This document shows, one piece after another, positions 10,087 through 19,642 of a DNA stretch of 20,979 bases. Source of the DNA: Seminavis robusta (Eukaryota; Bacillariophyta; Bacillariophyceae; Naviculales; Naviculaceae); contig CAICTM010001901.1 in NCBI GenBank assembly GCA_903772945.1, positions 1 to 20,979 on the forward strand, given 5' to 3'. Each line of letters starts with the position of its first letter. The first letter of the stretch is position 1. The notes beneath the pieces are model-generated. The model saw only the letters and a list, made by a program, of their open reading frames with translations. It was not told where the DNA came from and ran no database searches. The position numbers were made by a program, and so were the translations under genes.

Positions 10087-10745
10087 TTGCCGTTGTTTGC
10101 GACATGGAGTTTCCCTGTTGCTGCCTACGGCCACGCAAGCTGTAGGCAGAGCGTTCGCTCGGTTCCTTGGACGAGTTCGCACGCGATGAGAGTTCCTATT
10201 GTACGAACGGAGGGCGAAGGCTGTGTGGCCAGGAGAGTCGCCATCGCTAGCGATACAGGTCACGGCAGTACTACTACGACCATGTGACGGCAGAAACCCA
10301 GACAACGAGAGATCCTCGGAAGAATTGGAAGACGAGTCTAGTCTGGTCGAAATCGAATCCATTGCGGCACTCGTCACACCACCGTTTCCGGGTTTGTACC
10401 ATACCGGTTCCGGCCTATGGCGATGGGAAACAAAGAGAGCGGGCATTGGCAGAACGAGAGCAGCAGCGCCGTCGAAAATGCGTAGCTGCACGAAAAGCGA
10501 ATCGAATCCGCTGGCATGAGAGACAAATGATACGCGAAATCTGTGTTGGAACCGTAAACCGTTTTCCATTACTCGCGCGTGTAGGCTATCACGAGGCGAC
10601 AATTATGCTACCGGTACTGTACGACTGTAGCGGGCCTGAATCACAACGCAACGATGGCTGCCGAAGAATCCCTCCACAAATTTGCCGCCTACCGGTACCC
10701 CGTGAGAGAGGCTTCCATCACCCAAACCAAACATCCTGCTTATGA
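10087..10745 (+). pseudogene. Possible decayed or spliced small gene, frame uncertain
   Basis: Coding-like sequence appears in more than one + frame. One frame gives an acidic stretch, SSEELEDESSLVEIES, near 10310-10365. Another gives a basic stretch, ALAEREQQRRRKCVAARKA, near 10445-10500, continuing to a stop at 10743-10745. The second frame can be followed back to an ATG at 10104 (MEFPCCCLRPRKL) with two TAG stops between. The acidic and basic parts are too close for a usual intron, which suggests a frameshifted remnant, but unseen introns cannot be excluded. The - strand is also open for 182 codons (10054-10602). No family is recognised and none of these readings is certain. Confidence 0.25.
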
Positions 10746-10748
10746 TGA

Positions 10749-13190
10749 CTAATCAAAGTATCCAGGTGGAACATAAATTTGTGGGCCAGCATCTTGAACA
10801 GAATTGAGCATGTTGCGCCCACCACGAGGAAGAATTGAGGCCAAGTTCCTTTCATAAATTTCACCATAGTTGCCCACAGCAAAGATGGCATCTCGGAACA
10901 TTTTGCTGTAGTCGAAACCAAACAAATTCACATCGGGCATATCTCTAGAGTTTGCCTCTGTAACTCCTCTCTCTTCGGCATGCCAGGTCGAAGCAACCGT
11001 CCAGAAAACAAAGGACGAGAATTGTGGATCATCTTGTCGTGTCACAAGGCAAAGGTTCTCATCAAATGTGGCACTAGGAGAACAAAATCGGAATGTCAGA
11101 AGGGCACACACAACACCAATCCACTTCGTCTCATCAAGAACTTACTTGCTGCTGTGGACATCAACATCCACAGGTTTGTAGAAGTAGGGCATAGTAAAGG
11201 AATAGCCCACTCCAGTTCCAGGTTCATGATAGTCATTCCGGATGTTCCATGTATGCCCTGCCAAAACATCGACTTCCCCAGATTGCAACATGCGGTATCC
11301 CTGGGCTTCATTCTCCACATGGACGAATAGAACAGCATCGGTGGTGCCTTGTGAAAGGCCAGCAGCCAAGGCTGAACACATGTCAACATCGAGGCCACTG
11401 AATGGCTGATTCTGGGCCTTATCCTGAACAGCAAATCCTGGCCTGCCCAATCTTACACCACAATGTAGCTTGCCATTTGGTCTGTCCCTGATCTCCTCCA
11501 GTGTCCCACCCGCCACCGGACCAGGCCCTTCATTCTGAATTGTGCCGAGTGGAAGAGTGAAAAGCAATCCTGTGCTTCCGTTGTTCAGCAAATTCCATCC
11601 TTCGCGAGATTGAAAAATGGGCTTAAATCCCCTGTCAAAGATCTCAGCATAGTTACCAGCTGCCTCCACAGCCCGCTCCAGTTCCTCCCCTAGCACATCT
11701 GCAGCCAGCAATTCCGCAGCGTTGATGTGTGTAACATTGGCCAGGTCTGCCGCAAACAAGCCCATCAGAATGATGTTGACAAAGTCGGACCATTCGGGGT
11801 CATCATCTCTTGTTGCCAGAGTTCCTATATCATTGACAAATGGCTGGGTACCACGATAATACTCTCCTCGATGTCCAAAGAGAGCTAATAGAAACTCTGT
11901 GACGCCGGTGCTTTCCACGGGAAACACATTGCAATCTCCATTTTTGAAACCCTGGAGAATTTCTGTGACATTGTCCCTTTTAACAATGAAGCTTTCTGGA
12001 ATTTTCTCTACCACAATTTCTGCCCACTCGGAATCAGTGCTCATACAAATCCTGAGGTCACTGCAGTTTCCCTTGGTCTCATAGTTGTCTTCGGCACACA
12101 GCACAAACTCAGGGACGCCACCCCAAAAAATACCAATGTAGACAAAAGGGACGGAGAAAGTAAACCCTGCTCCAATCTTTCCTTGTTCTGTCTCATACAC
12201 ATCTGACTGCATGGAGGTTTCCACCTGGGATGTCAGTACATCCACGGCACCATTGCCCAGCAGTTTAAAGTTGTCTTCTTGGCTGGTCTCAATCAACCGA
12301 TACGCTGAGGCGTTGCCCAAGACAGCTGCTGCCAGAACACGACAGAGTACCAGATCAGTCTGATCTTCATCCTTTTCCAAGACACCGGACGTCATGATGA
12401 GTTTGTGACTTTCATCCCAAATCCCACAAAGAAGTTCTCCCCGTTGTCGAATTCGATCCACTGTAGGAAGGGGAGTGGCTGTTGGGCTCAGTGTCGTAAA
12501 AGGGGCACCAGCAGCGTCAGCATTCTCTTCACCACCAGAAGAAGAACCAACAGTCACTGTTACAATCACCACAATGACAGCAATCAAAATTAGGCAGCCT
12601 CCCAGAAAGAGAAGTTGTCGTTTCGAAAATCCAAAATACAGTTGCTCTGCCTCCACCACTTTGGCCAGTTCTGGGCTGGGCTCCTGTTGAGGAGTGACAG
12701 GGTCATCAGGGACAAGAGTAGCTTCAATCAGAAACTCGCTGTTGGATGGACGGTGAGATCTTGCTGACTCAAGGTCTATGGAGGAGGAGGCGCCACTGGT
12801 ACCGTCAGCGCGGTGGGGAGGTAGGACGATCTCGTTTTCACCGCCAACATGAACCACCGAAGGACGCTCCGCCGGCATGTCGGCGAGTTCGGATATTCGC
12901 ATCATTGTTTGGGCACTGGAACGGTCGTGGCTGGTTGTCGTTGTGGCCGAAGTGGATCGTCCTTCTTTGCTATCATCGCTACGCCGTCGGAGTCCATACT
13001 TCGAAACGATGGATCTGTTACCAGTGGAAGACACGGCTCCAGGCTCGCTGCTTCCAGTCTTGGTGGATATGGATGAGGTTCGCTTTGACTCCCACTCCTC
13101 ACGAGCACGCGGATTCTCCTTCAGACCAGCTCCCGCATGCGTCTTCTTCTCGTCGTTCTTGGTTTCGTTTTCCTTTGGTGAGGTGCCCAT
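10749..13190 (-). CDS. Membrane-anchored tandem amino-acid-binding protein (AapJ/SBP family 3-like, 789 aa, one intron)
   Basis: Exon 1 is 13190-11146 and exon 2 is 11073-10749. Residues 1-190 are polar, Ser/Arg-rich and probably cytosolic. One hydrophobic helix spans about 192-214, with no cleavable signal peptide. Two modules then resemble bacterial periplasmic general amino-acid-binding proteins (AapJ; solute-binding family 3). Module 1 covers about 245-545 (RQRGELLCGIWDE ... AGNYAEIFDRGF). Module 2 covers about 571-789 (NGKLHCGVRLGRPGFAVQD, SGEVDVLAGHTW ... VGNYGEIYERNL). Module 2 is about 85 residues shorter, missing most of the second lobe, and the gap falls at the intron. The ligand-binding part should face the cell exterior or an organelle lumen, so a nutrient-binding or receptor-like role is plausible. 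No transporter or kinase domain is present. The intron argues against bacterial contamination. Confidence 0.85.
11074..11145 (-). other. Intron of the tandem binding-protein gene (72 nt)
   Basis: On the - strand the donor is GTAAGT directly after codon bases AA, and the acceptor is TTTTGTTCTCCTAG. Joining gives SSNATFDENLCLV and carries the frame into the conserved C-terminal VGNYGEIYERN motif. Without splicing the protein would stop at once at the TAA inside the donor. Confidence 0.88.
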
Positions 13191-13239
13191 TGTGGTGCAG
13201 TATCAAAAAATCGAAAAAGAAAGTAGACTTCTATGCTGA

Positions 13240-13256
13240 CTACTACCAGGTAGTAG
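13240..13256. promoter_or_regulatory. Palindrome just upstream of the binding-protein start codon
   Basis: CTACTACC A GGTAGTAG: perfect 8-bp arms around one base, about 50 bp before the ATG of the - strand gene. It could be a protein-binding site or a 5' UTR hairpin; a regulatory role is inference only. Confidence 0.35.
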
Positions 13257-13604
13257 TTGTTTGGCAAAGATGGAGCCGCAGGCTGGCAGATCTCGAACAC
13301 GGGTTGTGGATGGCTCAAGCACACTGATCTATCGTTGCATACCGGTACGGAGCTCTGTTCATGTGTTTCTTTTGCCAGGACAGGATTACGGACAACACTA
13401 TCATTTCCACTTCATACAAGCCATTCAACCGACTGAACGAAACAGCAAGACTTCCAAGTGTGCCAAGCGAGGCGAAAAGTGCATGCCGGTCACGTTTTCA
13501 CTTGAAGCGGTCGCGTGAGAGGTTGTCCGTGACCGTGGTTTCGGTGCGTGGAGGGCACCGTGGAAAATGCTTTCACACCCATCAGGCACAAATTGATAGC
13601 ACAG

Positions 13605-13645
13605 ACCAGCTACCCGTACCGGTATACCAGTAGTAGCTGGTATAC
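13605..13645. repeat. Overlapping alternative hairpins
   Basis: GTATACCAG at 13622-13630 pairs perfectly with CTGGTATAC at 13637-13645. ACCAGCTAC at 13605-13613 pairs perfectly with GTAGCTGGT at 13633-13641. The two stems share the right arm, so only one can form at a time. The segment also holds GTACCGGTATACC-type motifs like those near 4476 and 13340. Confidence 0.7.
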
Positions 13646-13948
13646 TCAGACTTTCCACTGCATACCTTCTGGTCGTCTATCGTGAAGGGACTATCCGACC
13701 GGACCTGGGGAGGTCTAAATTTTGCGGGGTTAGTGTGGACGTACCAGTACTCAAAGAGCACGAGCCGCTCACTACGGGCAGCAGCCAGAGGCGACGATCT
13801 GCCCACTACTATTCTACTCTTTGGAATCTTTTGCGTTTCCACTCGGAACTGCCGTCGAAAAGGCAGACAGATTGGTTCCGAGCCTCGAGTCCAGTCCATT
13901 TTAAAAACGCAAAAGCACACAAAGTCCAGCTCTTTCCCCTTCCTCACA

Positions 13949-13984
13949 CGGATCGCGATCCTCGCTCGGATCGCGATTATCGCT
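13949..13984. repeat. 18-nt tandem duplication with GGATCGCGATCC palindrome
   Basis: CGGATCGCGATCCTCGCT is followed directly by CGGATCGCGATTATCGCT (16 of 18 identical). The first unit contains the perfect 12-bp palindrome GGATCGCGATCC; the second copy has lost it by base change. Confidence 0.8.
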
Positions 13985-14679
13985 CAGTACTGTAGCACGG
14001 AAGACACCTCCCAAGCTCCACCAGCAACCTAGTGCACAATGGCAGAAACCAATTAATCTGTCACAGTCAGGATCTATCGGAACCCTGTTGTCGTGGCGGT
14101 CTTCGACTTTCGGTGCGAGAAGGCACCTGAAGGAAGCGATTTCTCTGGGGCTTGTTTGGACGAACCATCGCTCCTGCCTGTTTGGTTTCAACCTTATTCC
14201 CTCCTCCCGGAGATGGCATTGTTTCTAGAGCCAAGCAAAAATTCTCCTTGAAATTGCAATAAAGCCCCCCTGATATTCAACTAGCTAGATTAACTCGGGG
14301 TGAGTAGTTTTGTACAGAAGTGGACGCGATCGTGAAGACGATGAACGCACCGGGACTCAGAGTGGGCAGTGACGGAAACTCAGGGCTAAGACGCACAACG
14401 AACTACCGAAATTGTTCTCGGAGCGGCCTTTGAGGAGGATCCACCCCAAGTGCAAACGGGGAAACAACATCATCGGATGATTCGCCGAATCAACACCCCG
14501 TGTTCTTGTCAACTTTTCAAAGACCAATAAAGAGGCGCATGCATCGGTGTTGGGACAGCAAAATACATGGTGCCATGCCTTGTTGGTTTAGGTGTTACCT
14601 AATCCAGGCTCCTATCACACCCATTACAATAGCAATGCTCGCTCCAAAGTCACTTCACTCTACTCCATACTGTACACTT

Positions 14680-16917
14680 TTAAAGTCTGCCAACCCAATC
14701 AATGGTCTCTCCTCTCCCGTAGCAGTCATCGCTGGCTTGGAACGCACCTACAATATTTCCGAAATAATCCTTTCCTTTCGGACACCACCGCAGTTTGGAG
14801 AAGACTCCTGCAATATCATACTCAGCTCTGCCTCTCCCTGCGGAAGGATGCGGGCTCATATTTTGTAACCCATTTCGTAGTCTCTTCTCAATTCTTCGAT
14901 GATAAAACAGGTTCAAAAAGTGTGTGTTCACAAGCAGGGCCTCAGCACCATCAACCTGGGGAATTGTTGTATGAAGTGCCCACCATGCATCAATGGAATC
15001 AACCTGATCAGTGCCAAACTTCCACGCTCGTGTCACGGGATCATCATGGACATCATTATACTGTGCAAACATGGTCTGATCCTTATCGAAACTCCCCAAA
15101 GCTGATCGAGCAACCGTGTCAAAGGGAGTGTCATGGGGACGGATCCAAGACTTTTGGTTGTTGAAAAATGTTGTTTCCCGATAGTCAACACCCAGTTCTT
15201 CCACTGATTCGAGATCCAAAAGAGACCATAGAAAATGAATGCCACGCTCTTCACCCACTGGTGGCAGAATCCAAATGCGACCAGTTCGGCGTGCCAGTGC
15301 CACCAGTGCGGCCACCGTCCAAAACAGGTTTGCGTAATGTTTGAATATGCCAGCTTCGTTCCCATCAAACTCCCAATTAATGACATTGGAATATCCATTC
15401 AAAATGTGCCCATCCATCATCAAGTATCTCCTGGCTCTACCTTGGCGATGATAGTATCCCGCTGCTGTTCCTGCCTGGAGGGCACCCGGTGGTCCCTCGA
15501 ATCCATACCAGGCTCCCATTTCTTTGGCCAGAATTTTCTTGCCGTGTGGGCTTTTGAGTGGAGCATCTCGTAGTGGATGAATGGCAATGGCCATTTGGGA
15601 TGTGTATGGCCGTTCCGCAGCCGCAATTTCATGAGAACTGAAAAATCCATGCTTGACGGGATGTTCAAACTTGGGAATGTAATCTGGTGGGGCCGGTTTC
15701 CATTGATTGCTATAGCCAAACTTTTCGCCCATGTTGACCATGTGCAAGATCTGTGCCATGACGAATTGATCATGGGTGTCCGGGCATTCTTGGGCCAGCT
15801 GAATGGCTACTTTGAAGTATTCCTTGGTGGCAGCATTGGCGTGGACCAGGTAAACTCCAATATTGACACACTTGGGGCAGTACTGATGAGAGGAAAACAA
15901 GATGTCATCATGGAATAGTGCCAGTATGGGCATGGGTGACTGAAGGAACCACACATCCATTTCGTAAAAGAAAAAGTCTTGGTCCATTTCCACCAATGCC
16001 GAGGATACTTCGAATTTGGTGTTGGCGACCGAATGTTTGAGGTCTTCTCGTTCTGTATCAATAGTTTTTCGAGGAACAGCACTGGTCCATGCCACGACAG
16101 GGTAATTGTAGCGACATGCCATTTCCAAGGTTTCGTGATCAATGGCCACCATGAAGAGGGCGCCTGGTAATCCCACAATGTTGTCGTTCATTTGGAAGAA
16201 GTCGTGCATCATGTCCTTGGCATACTTGTAGTCGGATATGGTAAACGCCAACAAATTCAGATCATTTTTGCTGGCATCCAGTTGTTTGTTGGGCCCCTGA
16301 ATCAAAGAGCGTATTTGTTCTTTCCACGACAGATCCTGCGCCGACTGGAGGCATTTTTGAAGCTCCGACTCGGAGACCTGTTCCTTGTAGGTGTATTCCA
16401 CGGTCCGTGGTGGTGGAAAGGATAGTGTTGTATTGATATCGGCCAGTTCCTGTTGCCATTCCACAGGGACTTTGTCCATTTGTTCCCACTTAAACAAATG
16501 TTCATGGTCGTACTTCCTGGTGTAGGGAAATGGATACGCTTCGTACACACCGGACTTTTGCCGGGTAGTGACACAGTGAAAGTCCCAGATGGAACAATCC
16601 ATGGCAATACGCCAGTCCGGGAGTTTCTTCTTCTTTACTATTTTGCCACTACTGGTGTCATTCTGGACTGATCGTTGTAGCGCAGATGAGGAAGCGTCAC
16701 TAGTATTATGACTAGTAGATTCATGATGGTGATTTTGGTAGTTTTGCTGCAGATTTCTCAAGTTTGTCTGCTGCATAAAGATGACCACCATGGCCAAGCC
16801 CAGCAGGAGCAGCAGACCATAGAACGCTTTCTTGTCATGACCAACTCCTTTGTTCCGACTGCTGCCATTGCTGCTATTGCTACCGGTACCAGTATTGGGG
16901 TGTTGAGAGGTAACCAT
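14680..16917 (-). CDS. Type II membrane glycosyltransferase, nucleotide-diphospho-sugar transferase (GT77-like) family, 745 aa
   Basis: A single open exon whose ATG sits in a good context (ACCATGG). A short Ser/Asn-rich cytosolic tail is followed by one membrane helix at about 31-49, then a stem to about 100: Golgi type II topology. Residues ~220-450 show the plan of PF03407-type transferases. The metal-site position reads E-M-D (319-321) in EMDVWFLQSP; then come NIGVYLVHANAATKEYF (352-368), THDQFVMAQ (381-389) and a late His in AIHPL (447). The family usually has D-x-D, so the first Asp is a Glu here. The C-terminal part (~495-745) starts LMMDGHILNGYSN and includes WTVAALVALARRTGRIWILPP, like the sugar-transferase-like C-terminal part of plant XEG113-type arabinosyltransferases. 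A role in O-glycosylating secreted or wall proteins is inferred; donor sugar and acceptor are unknown. Confidence 0.8.
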   Translation of the reverse strand: MVTSQHPNTGTGSNSSNGSSRNKGVGHDKKAFYGLLLLLGLAMVVIFMQQTNLRNLQQNYQNHHHESTSHNTSDASSSALQRSVQNDTSSGKIVKKKKLPDWRIAMDCSIWDFHCVTTRQKSGVYEAYPFPYTRKYDHEHLFKWEQMDKVPVEWQQELADINTTLSFPPPRTVEYTYKEQVSESELQKCLQSAQDLSWKEQIRSLIQGPNKQLDASKNDLNLLAFTISDYKYAKDMMHDFFQMNDNIVGLPGALFMVAIDHETLEMACRYNYPVVAWTSAVPRKTIDTEREDLKHSVANTKFEVSSALVEMDQDFFFYEMDVWFLQSPMPILALFHDDILFSSHQYCPKCVNIGVYLVHANAATKEYFKVAIQLAQECPDTHDQFVMAQILHMVNMGEKFGYSNQWKPAPPDYIPKFEHPVKHGFFSSHEIAAAERPYTSQMAIAIHPLRDAPLKSPHGKKILAKEMGAWYGFEGPPGALQAGTAAGYYHRQGRARRYLMMDGHILNGYSNVINWEFDGNEAGIFKHYANLFWTVAALVALARRTGRIWILPPVGEERGIHFLWSLLDLESVEELGVDYRETTFFNNQKSWIRPHDTPFDTVARSALGSFDKDQTMFAQYNDVHDDPVTRAWKFGTDQVDSIDAWWALHTTIPQVDGAEALLVNTHFLNLFYHRRIEKRLRNGLQNMSPHPSAGRGRAEYDIAGVFSKLRWCPKGKDYFGNIVGAFQASDDCYGRGETIDWVGRL

Positions 16918-17148
16918 GGTCCACGAGAAAATGAAGGTACTGGCATGGAGCTTGGCGGCTGCAACCAGCCGCGGTTCACGGCGGCTTAGCCGTGGTGACG
17001 TGGCATTGACATGTAAACGGCAGAGGGTCTAGCCAGCCTACTTTTTAAAATAGCCAGCCCGAAAATAAAGATTTGCAATTTATTTGTATGGGGGGAGACT
17101 CAACAATTTTACGCTAAAAACTGGCACAAGATATTACGTTTCTTTCAA

Positions 17149-18690
17149 TCACAGATGACTTATTTTAGACGCGATTAAAAAAAAGCACAGCTCCACAAAA
17201 TGATAAATGAGCCCACGGTCTTTGACGAACATGCTGGTAGCCAAGCTTTCGGTGAGCTTCAACACCTCCAATCTAGCGAGTCGGATCACATTGTCTTTGC
17301 TCGTAACATCACTGGACGTGATGTGGGGGCAAGGGACCGCGGAACTATTGGCATTGGCAGAATGGAGTCGCTGTCCACTTTGGTTAGTAATTAGCAGGTC
17401 ACGAACGGTCCCTGCTCCTGGAAAGTCCACAGATCCAATCCAAAGCTCCGGCAATTCACCAAGCTTGGGAACGGCTGTAGCCGGGGCCTCCTTCTTTTCT
17501 TTCTTCTTTTGTTCATCCCTCGCTTCTTTCCTGGCTTTGGTGAACTCCTCTTTCTTTGTCCATTCATTGGCAGTGGCTTTATCTTGTTCTCTAGTAGCTG
17601 TAACAATTATAGATAGATTTTCTTTTTTACGAGATCTAGCTTTCCTCCCTCCGATCATGATCAAGTGGGATTCTTCGGCAGACCTCTCAACAGGTGCCTT
17701 TGCGTAGCTTCGGAATCTCTGCTTCAAGAAGGTCGCCCTCTGTCTGGTCTTCCTAAGGCTCTTGTACTCCCTGCGATAGACAGCTTTGGTGAAGCCGGTC
17801 ATTTTGTCATACCTCTTCTTTTCCTCTCCTTCCAAGCTAATGTCGGATGATTCTATCTCTGTTTCATCTTCGTCATCAGTGCTGCTGCCGAAGAAAGAGA
17901 CTTACTTGTTCTGTAACAACCTACGGTGCGTCCGACAGACTTGGCAGGTCTGATACCCTTGGCAAGCACCGGAGGGGTCTGTGTTGCATGCCTCACAAAA
18001 GGGCAGTTCGCAGAGGCAGCATACTCGATGTCCAGAACTCCCATGTGGAAGAACAGCAGCAGTCCTTGCAGAACGGCCACTCTGCTGGAGTGGCGCAACA
18101 CCTAAAAAAGACGTACCAGCTGGCGGTGGCTTGGACCTAACCCTCATTTCAAGAAGCTCAATCTCTTTCATCACCCTTCTTTGGTTCGCAAAAATGGCCC
18201 GGATGTAAGATGGCGAGTAAGGACCCAAAGATACCCCTTTCGAAAGCGTCTTTTGTGGCCCTTTGGTTGAAGTCTCTGGACTACTGTCGACTGAGATGAC
18301 TTCGGTAGACAAAGTGTGGGGTTCCTCAATGACACTTTTTGGCTTGATTGAACAGAACTAGGAACGGCAGCTGGTGTCGGCTTCTCGTCAGGACTGACTG
18401 TCCACGCAGAGAACTTCAGCATCGGCCGGAATAGGACGTCTTGGAGGTCTCTTTGCACCAACTTTTGGTCTCTGTGGGACGTTCTGTTCCTTCTGGAAAC
18501 AACCCAAACCACAAGGTTCATCCTCGCTTTTGATTCCGGCTTCCGACTTGATGGTAACCTGTTTCGAAAACACCACCGGGAACGTTCGAAGATCAGTCTT
18601 CTTAATTGGTGGGCTTTTGCATGGTGTCAAACCAGGAGATGCATCGGCTGTGGTCACTACCGGCTTCCTCTTTGCCAACTGCAACGACAT
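17149..18690 (-). CDS. Unidentified Cys-rich, charged protein gene with interrupted but constant frame
   Basis: From the ATG at 18690 one frame runs for 514 codons with only three internal stops: TGA at 18390-18388, TAG at 18360-18358 and TAA at 17904-17902. The N-terminal part is basic with Pro/Lys (CKSPPIKK, GAKRPPRRPIP). The middle part has a possible zinc-binding cluster (CCLC, CEAC, CQVCRTH, about 17925-18020). The C-terminal part has an acidic patch, then Lys/Arg/Glu-rich segments (KKEEFTKARKEARDEQ) likely to be helical. The TAA sits within an excellent donor (AA-GTAAGT), and the TAG in CCTAG could be an acceptor, so short frame-preserving introns are one explanation; nonsense decay of a former gene is the other. 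No family is recognised. A nuclear role is possible from the basic and Cys-rich content but unproven. Confidence 0.5.
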
Positions 18691-19065
18691 TGGGTGCGGT
18701 CCATCCTGGGTTTTACGCGAAAGTGATGGTGACGGTGCCCTGGATGGTAAGAAAAGGGGACAACAATCGGTGAAATGAAGAGTCAGAGCTTACAACACTG
18801 AGGAATTTATGCTCAGTCTCTCACACGCTTATTAATGAAGCATTTATTTAAGCCTTTTCTACCAAAGCTACACAGACTTGCGTAAGTTAGACATGCACGC
18901 AGGAGTAAAATGTCGCAATGGCAAACCAAAATACTACTGTTTTACTATACGTTTGTACCATGGATTGTAAACATGTTACATTATTCCTTCCTTTTTATTA
19001 CGCCTCCAGAGAGTGGGCATGTGTCACCAATTATTGAAAAGTACTCTATTACTATACGATTGCAT
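18691..19065. other. AT-rich flank upstream of the Cys-rich gene
   Basis: The frame of the Cys-rich gene stays open to a TAA near 18790 but has no ATG there, so 18691-18790 is likely its 5' UTR or promoter. From about 18800 the DNA turns AT-rich with short TACTATACG motifs (18951, 19049) that recur in the tandem repeat block that follows. No gene is visible. Confidence 0.45.
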
Positions 19066-19615
19066 TCAATGCATGTTTCGAAATTGTGGCTTTTATGTGT
19101 GAGGGCGCCCTTACTATCGCCTGTGCAGGAAAGTTAATGTCCTAGTATTCTTAAAAGATATAAGCTCAAAAACTTGAATCCTGCATGAGCACGCCTTTGC
19201 ACCCCTTAGAACAGTTTACTATATATATTACTGTACCAATCTACAAAGATGTGCAGTCACGCTTTAGTACTCTTTTGCTATACGTATGTAGTGCCATGCA
19301 GGATTCGTGTTCCGTTTGGCGATTCGATGCATGTTTCAAAGGTGCTGTGCAGGAAACGATTTTTACTGGTTAACAGTAGATATAAGATCAATAGTTCGAA
19401 TCCTGCATAGCAACGATTTTGCACCCATAGAATCTTTTACTATATATTATACTGTACATATCTACCTGGAAGTGCAGTTGCGAAATCTCATAGGGTGTCA
19501 CTAGGCAGGCTAGGAGATAAGTAATGCGAGTCTTGCATATCAACGCTTTTACAACCTTTAAAGTAGTATCATTTACTATAAAACGTACTGTACGAATTCA
19601 CGATGCGAAAAGGAA
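19066..19615. repeat. Degenerate ~222-bp tandem repeat block
   Basis: Two main copies are offset by 222-224 bp for most of their length: TGTGCAGGAAA (19122, 19346), AGATATAAG (19156, 19378), GAATCCTGCAT (19176, 19398), and TTTACTATATAT-ACTGTA near 19210 and 19436. A third, shorter, more diverged copy starts near 19510 (AGATAAG ... TCTTGCAT ... ATTTACTATA). In both main copies TGCAGGA and TCCTGCA face each other about 60 bp apart, and CATGCAGGATTC at 19293-19304 is the inverse of 19175-19186. Non-coding. Confidence 0.75.
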
Positions 19616-19642
19616 TTTGATACAGTTTATGCAAACCACCAT

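Larger units (their letters stand above)
13191..14679. other. Spacer upstream of the binding-protein gene and downstream of the glycosyltransferase gene
   Basis: Several short frames overlap but none looks like a real protein. Visible structure: an 8-bp-arm palindrome at 13240-13256, a hairpin pair at 13605-13645, and an 18-nt tandem duplication at 13949-13984 (each listed). The part nearest 13190 must hold the promoter and 5' UTR of the - strand binding-protein gene. Nothing else is recognisable between 14000 and 14679. Confidence 0.5.

Noticed and set aside
10054..10602. 182-codon gene on the - strand
   Set aside because: The composition is Arg/Ser-rich with no recognisable motif, and the opposite strand carries more coding-like stretches; it is probably an antisense shadow.
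10749..13190. Recent bacterial contamination for the AapJ-like gene
   Set aside because: A 72-nt GT-AG intron, a long eukaryote-like disordered N-terminus and an uncleaved anchor helix show a nuclear gene; any transfer from bacteria would be old.
19348..19407. tRNA gene
   Set aside because: The B-box-like word and the 7-bp pair overlap each other, so the T-stem and acceptor stem cannot both form; no anticodon arm is visible.
19066..19615. CRISPR array
   Set aside because: The repeats are long, diverged and contiguous without short unique spacers, and the context is eukaryotic.
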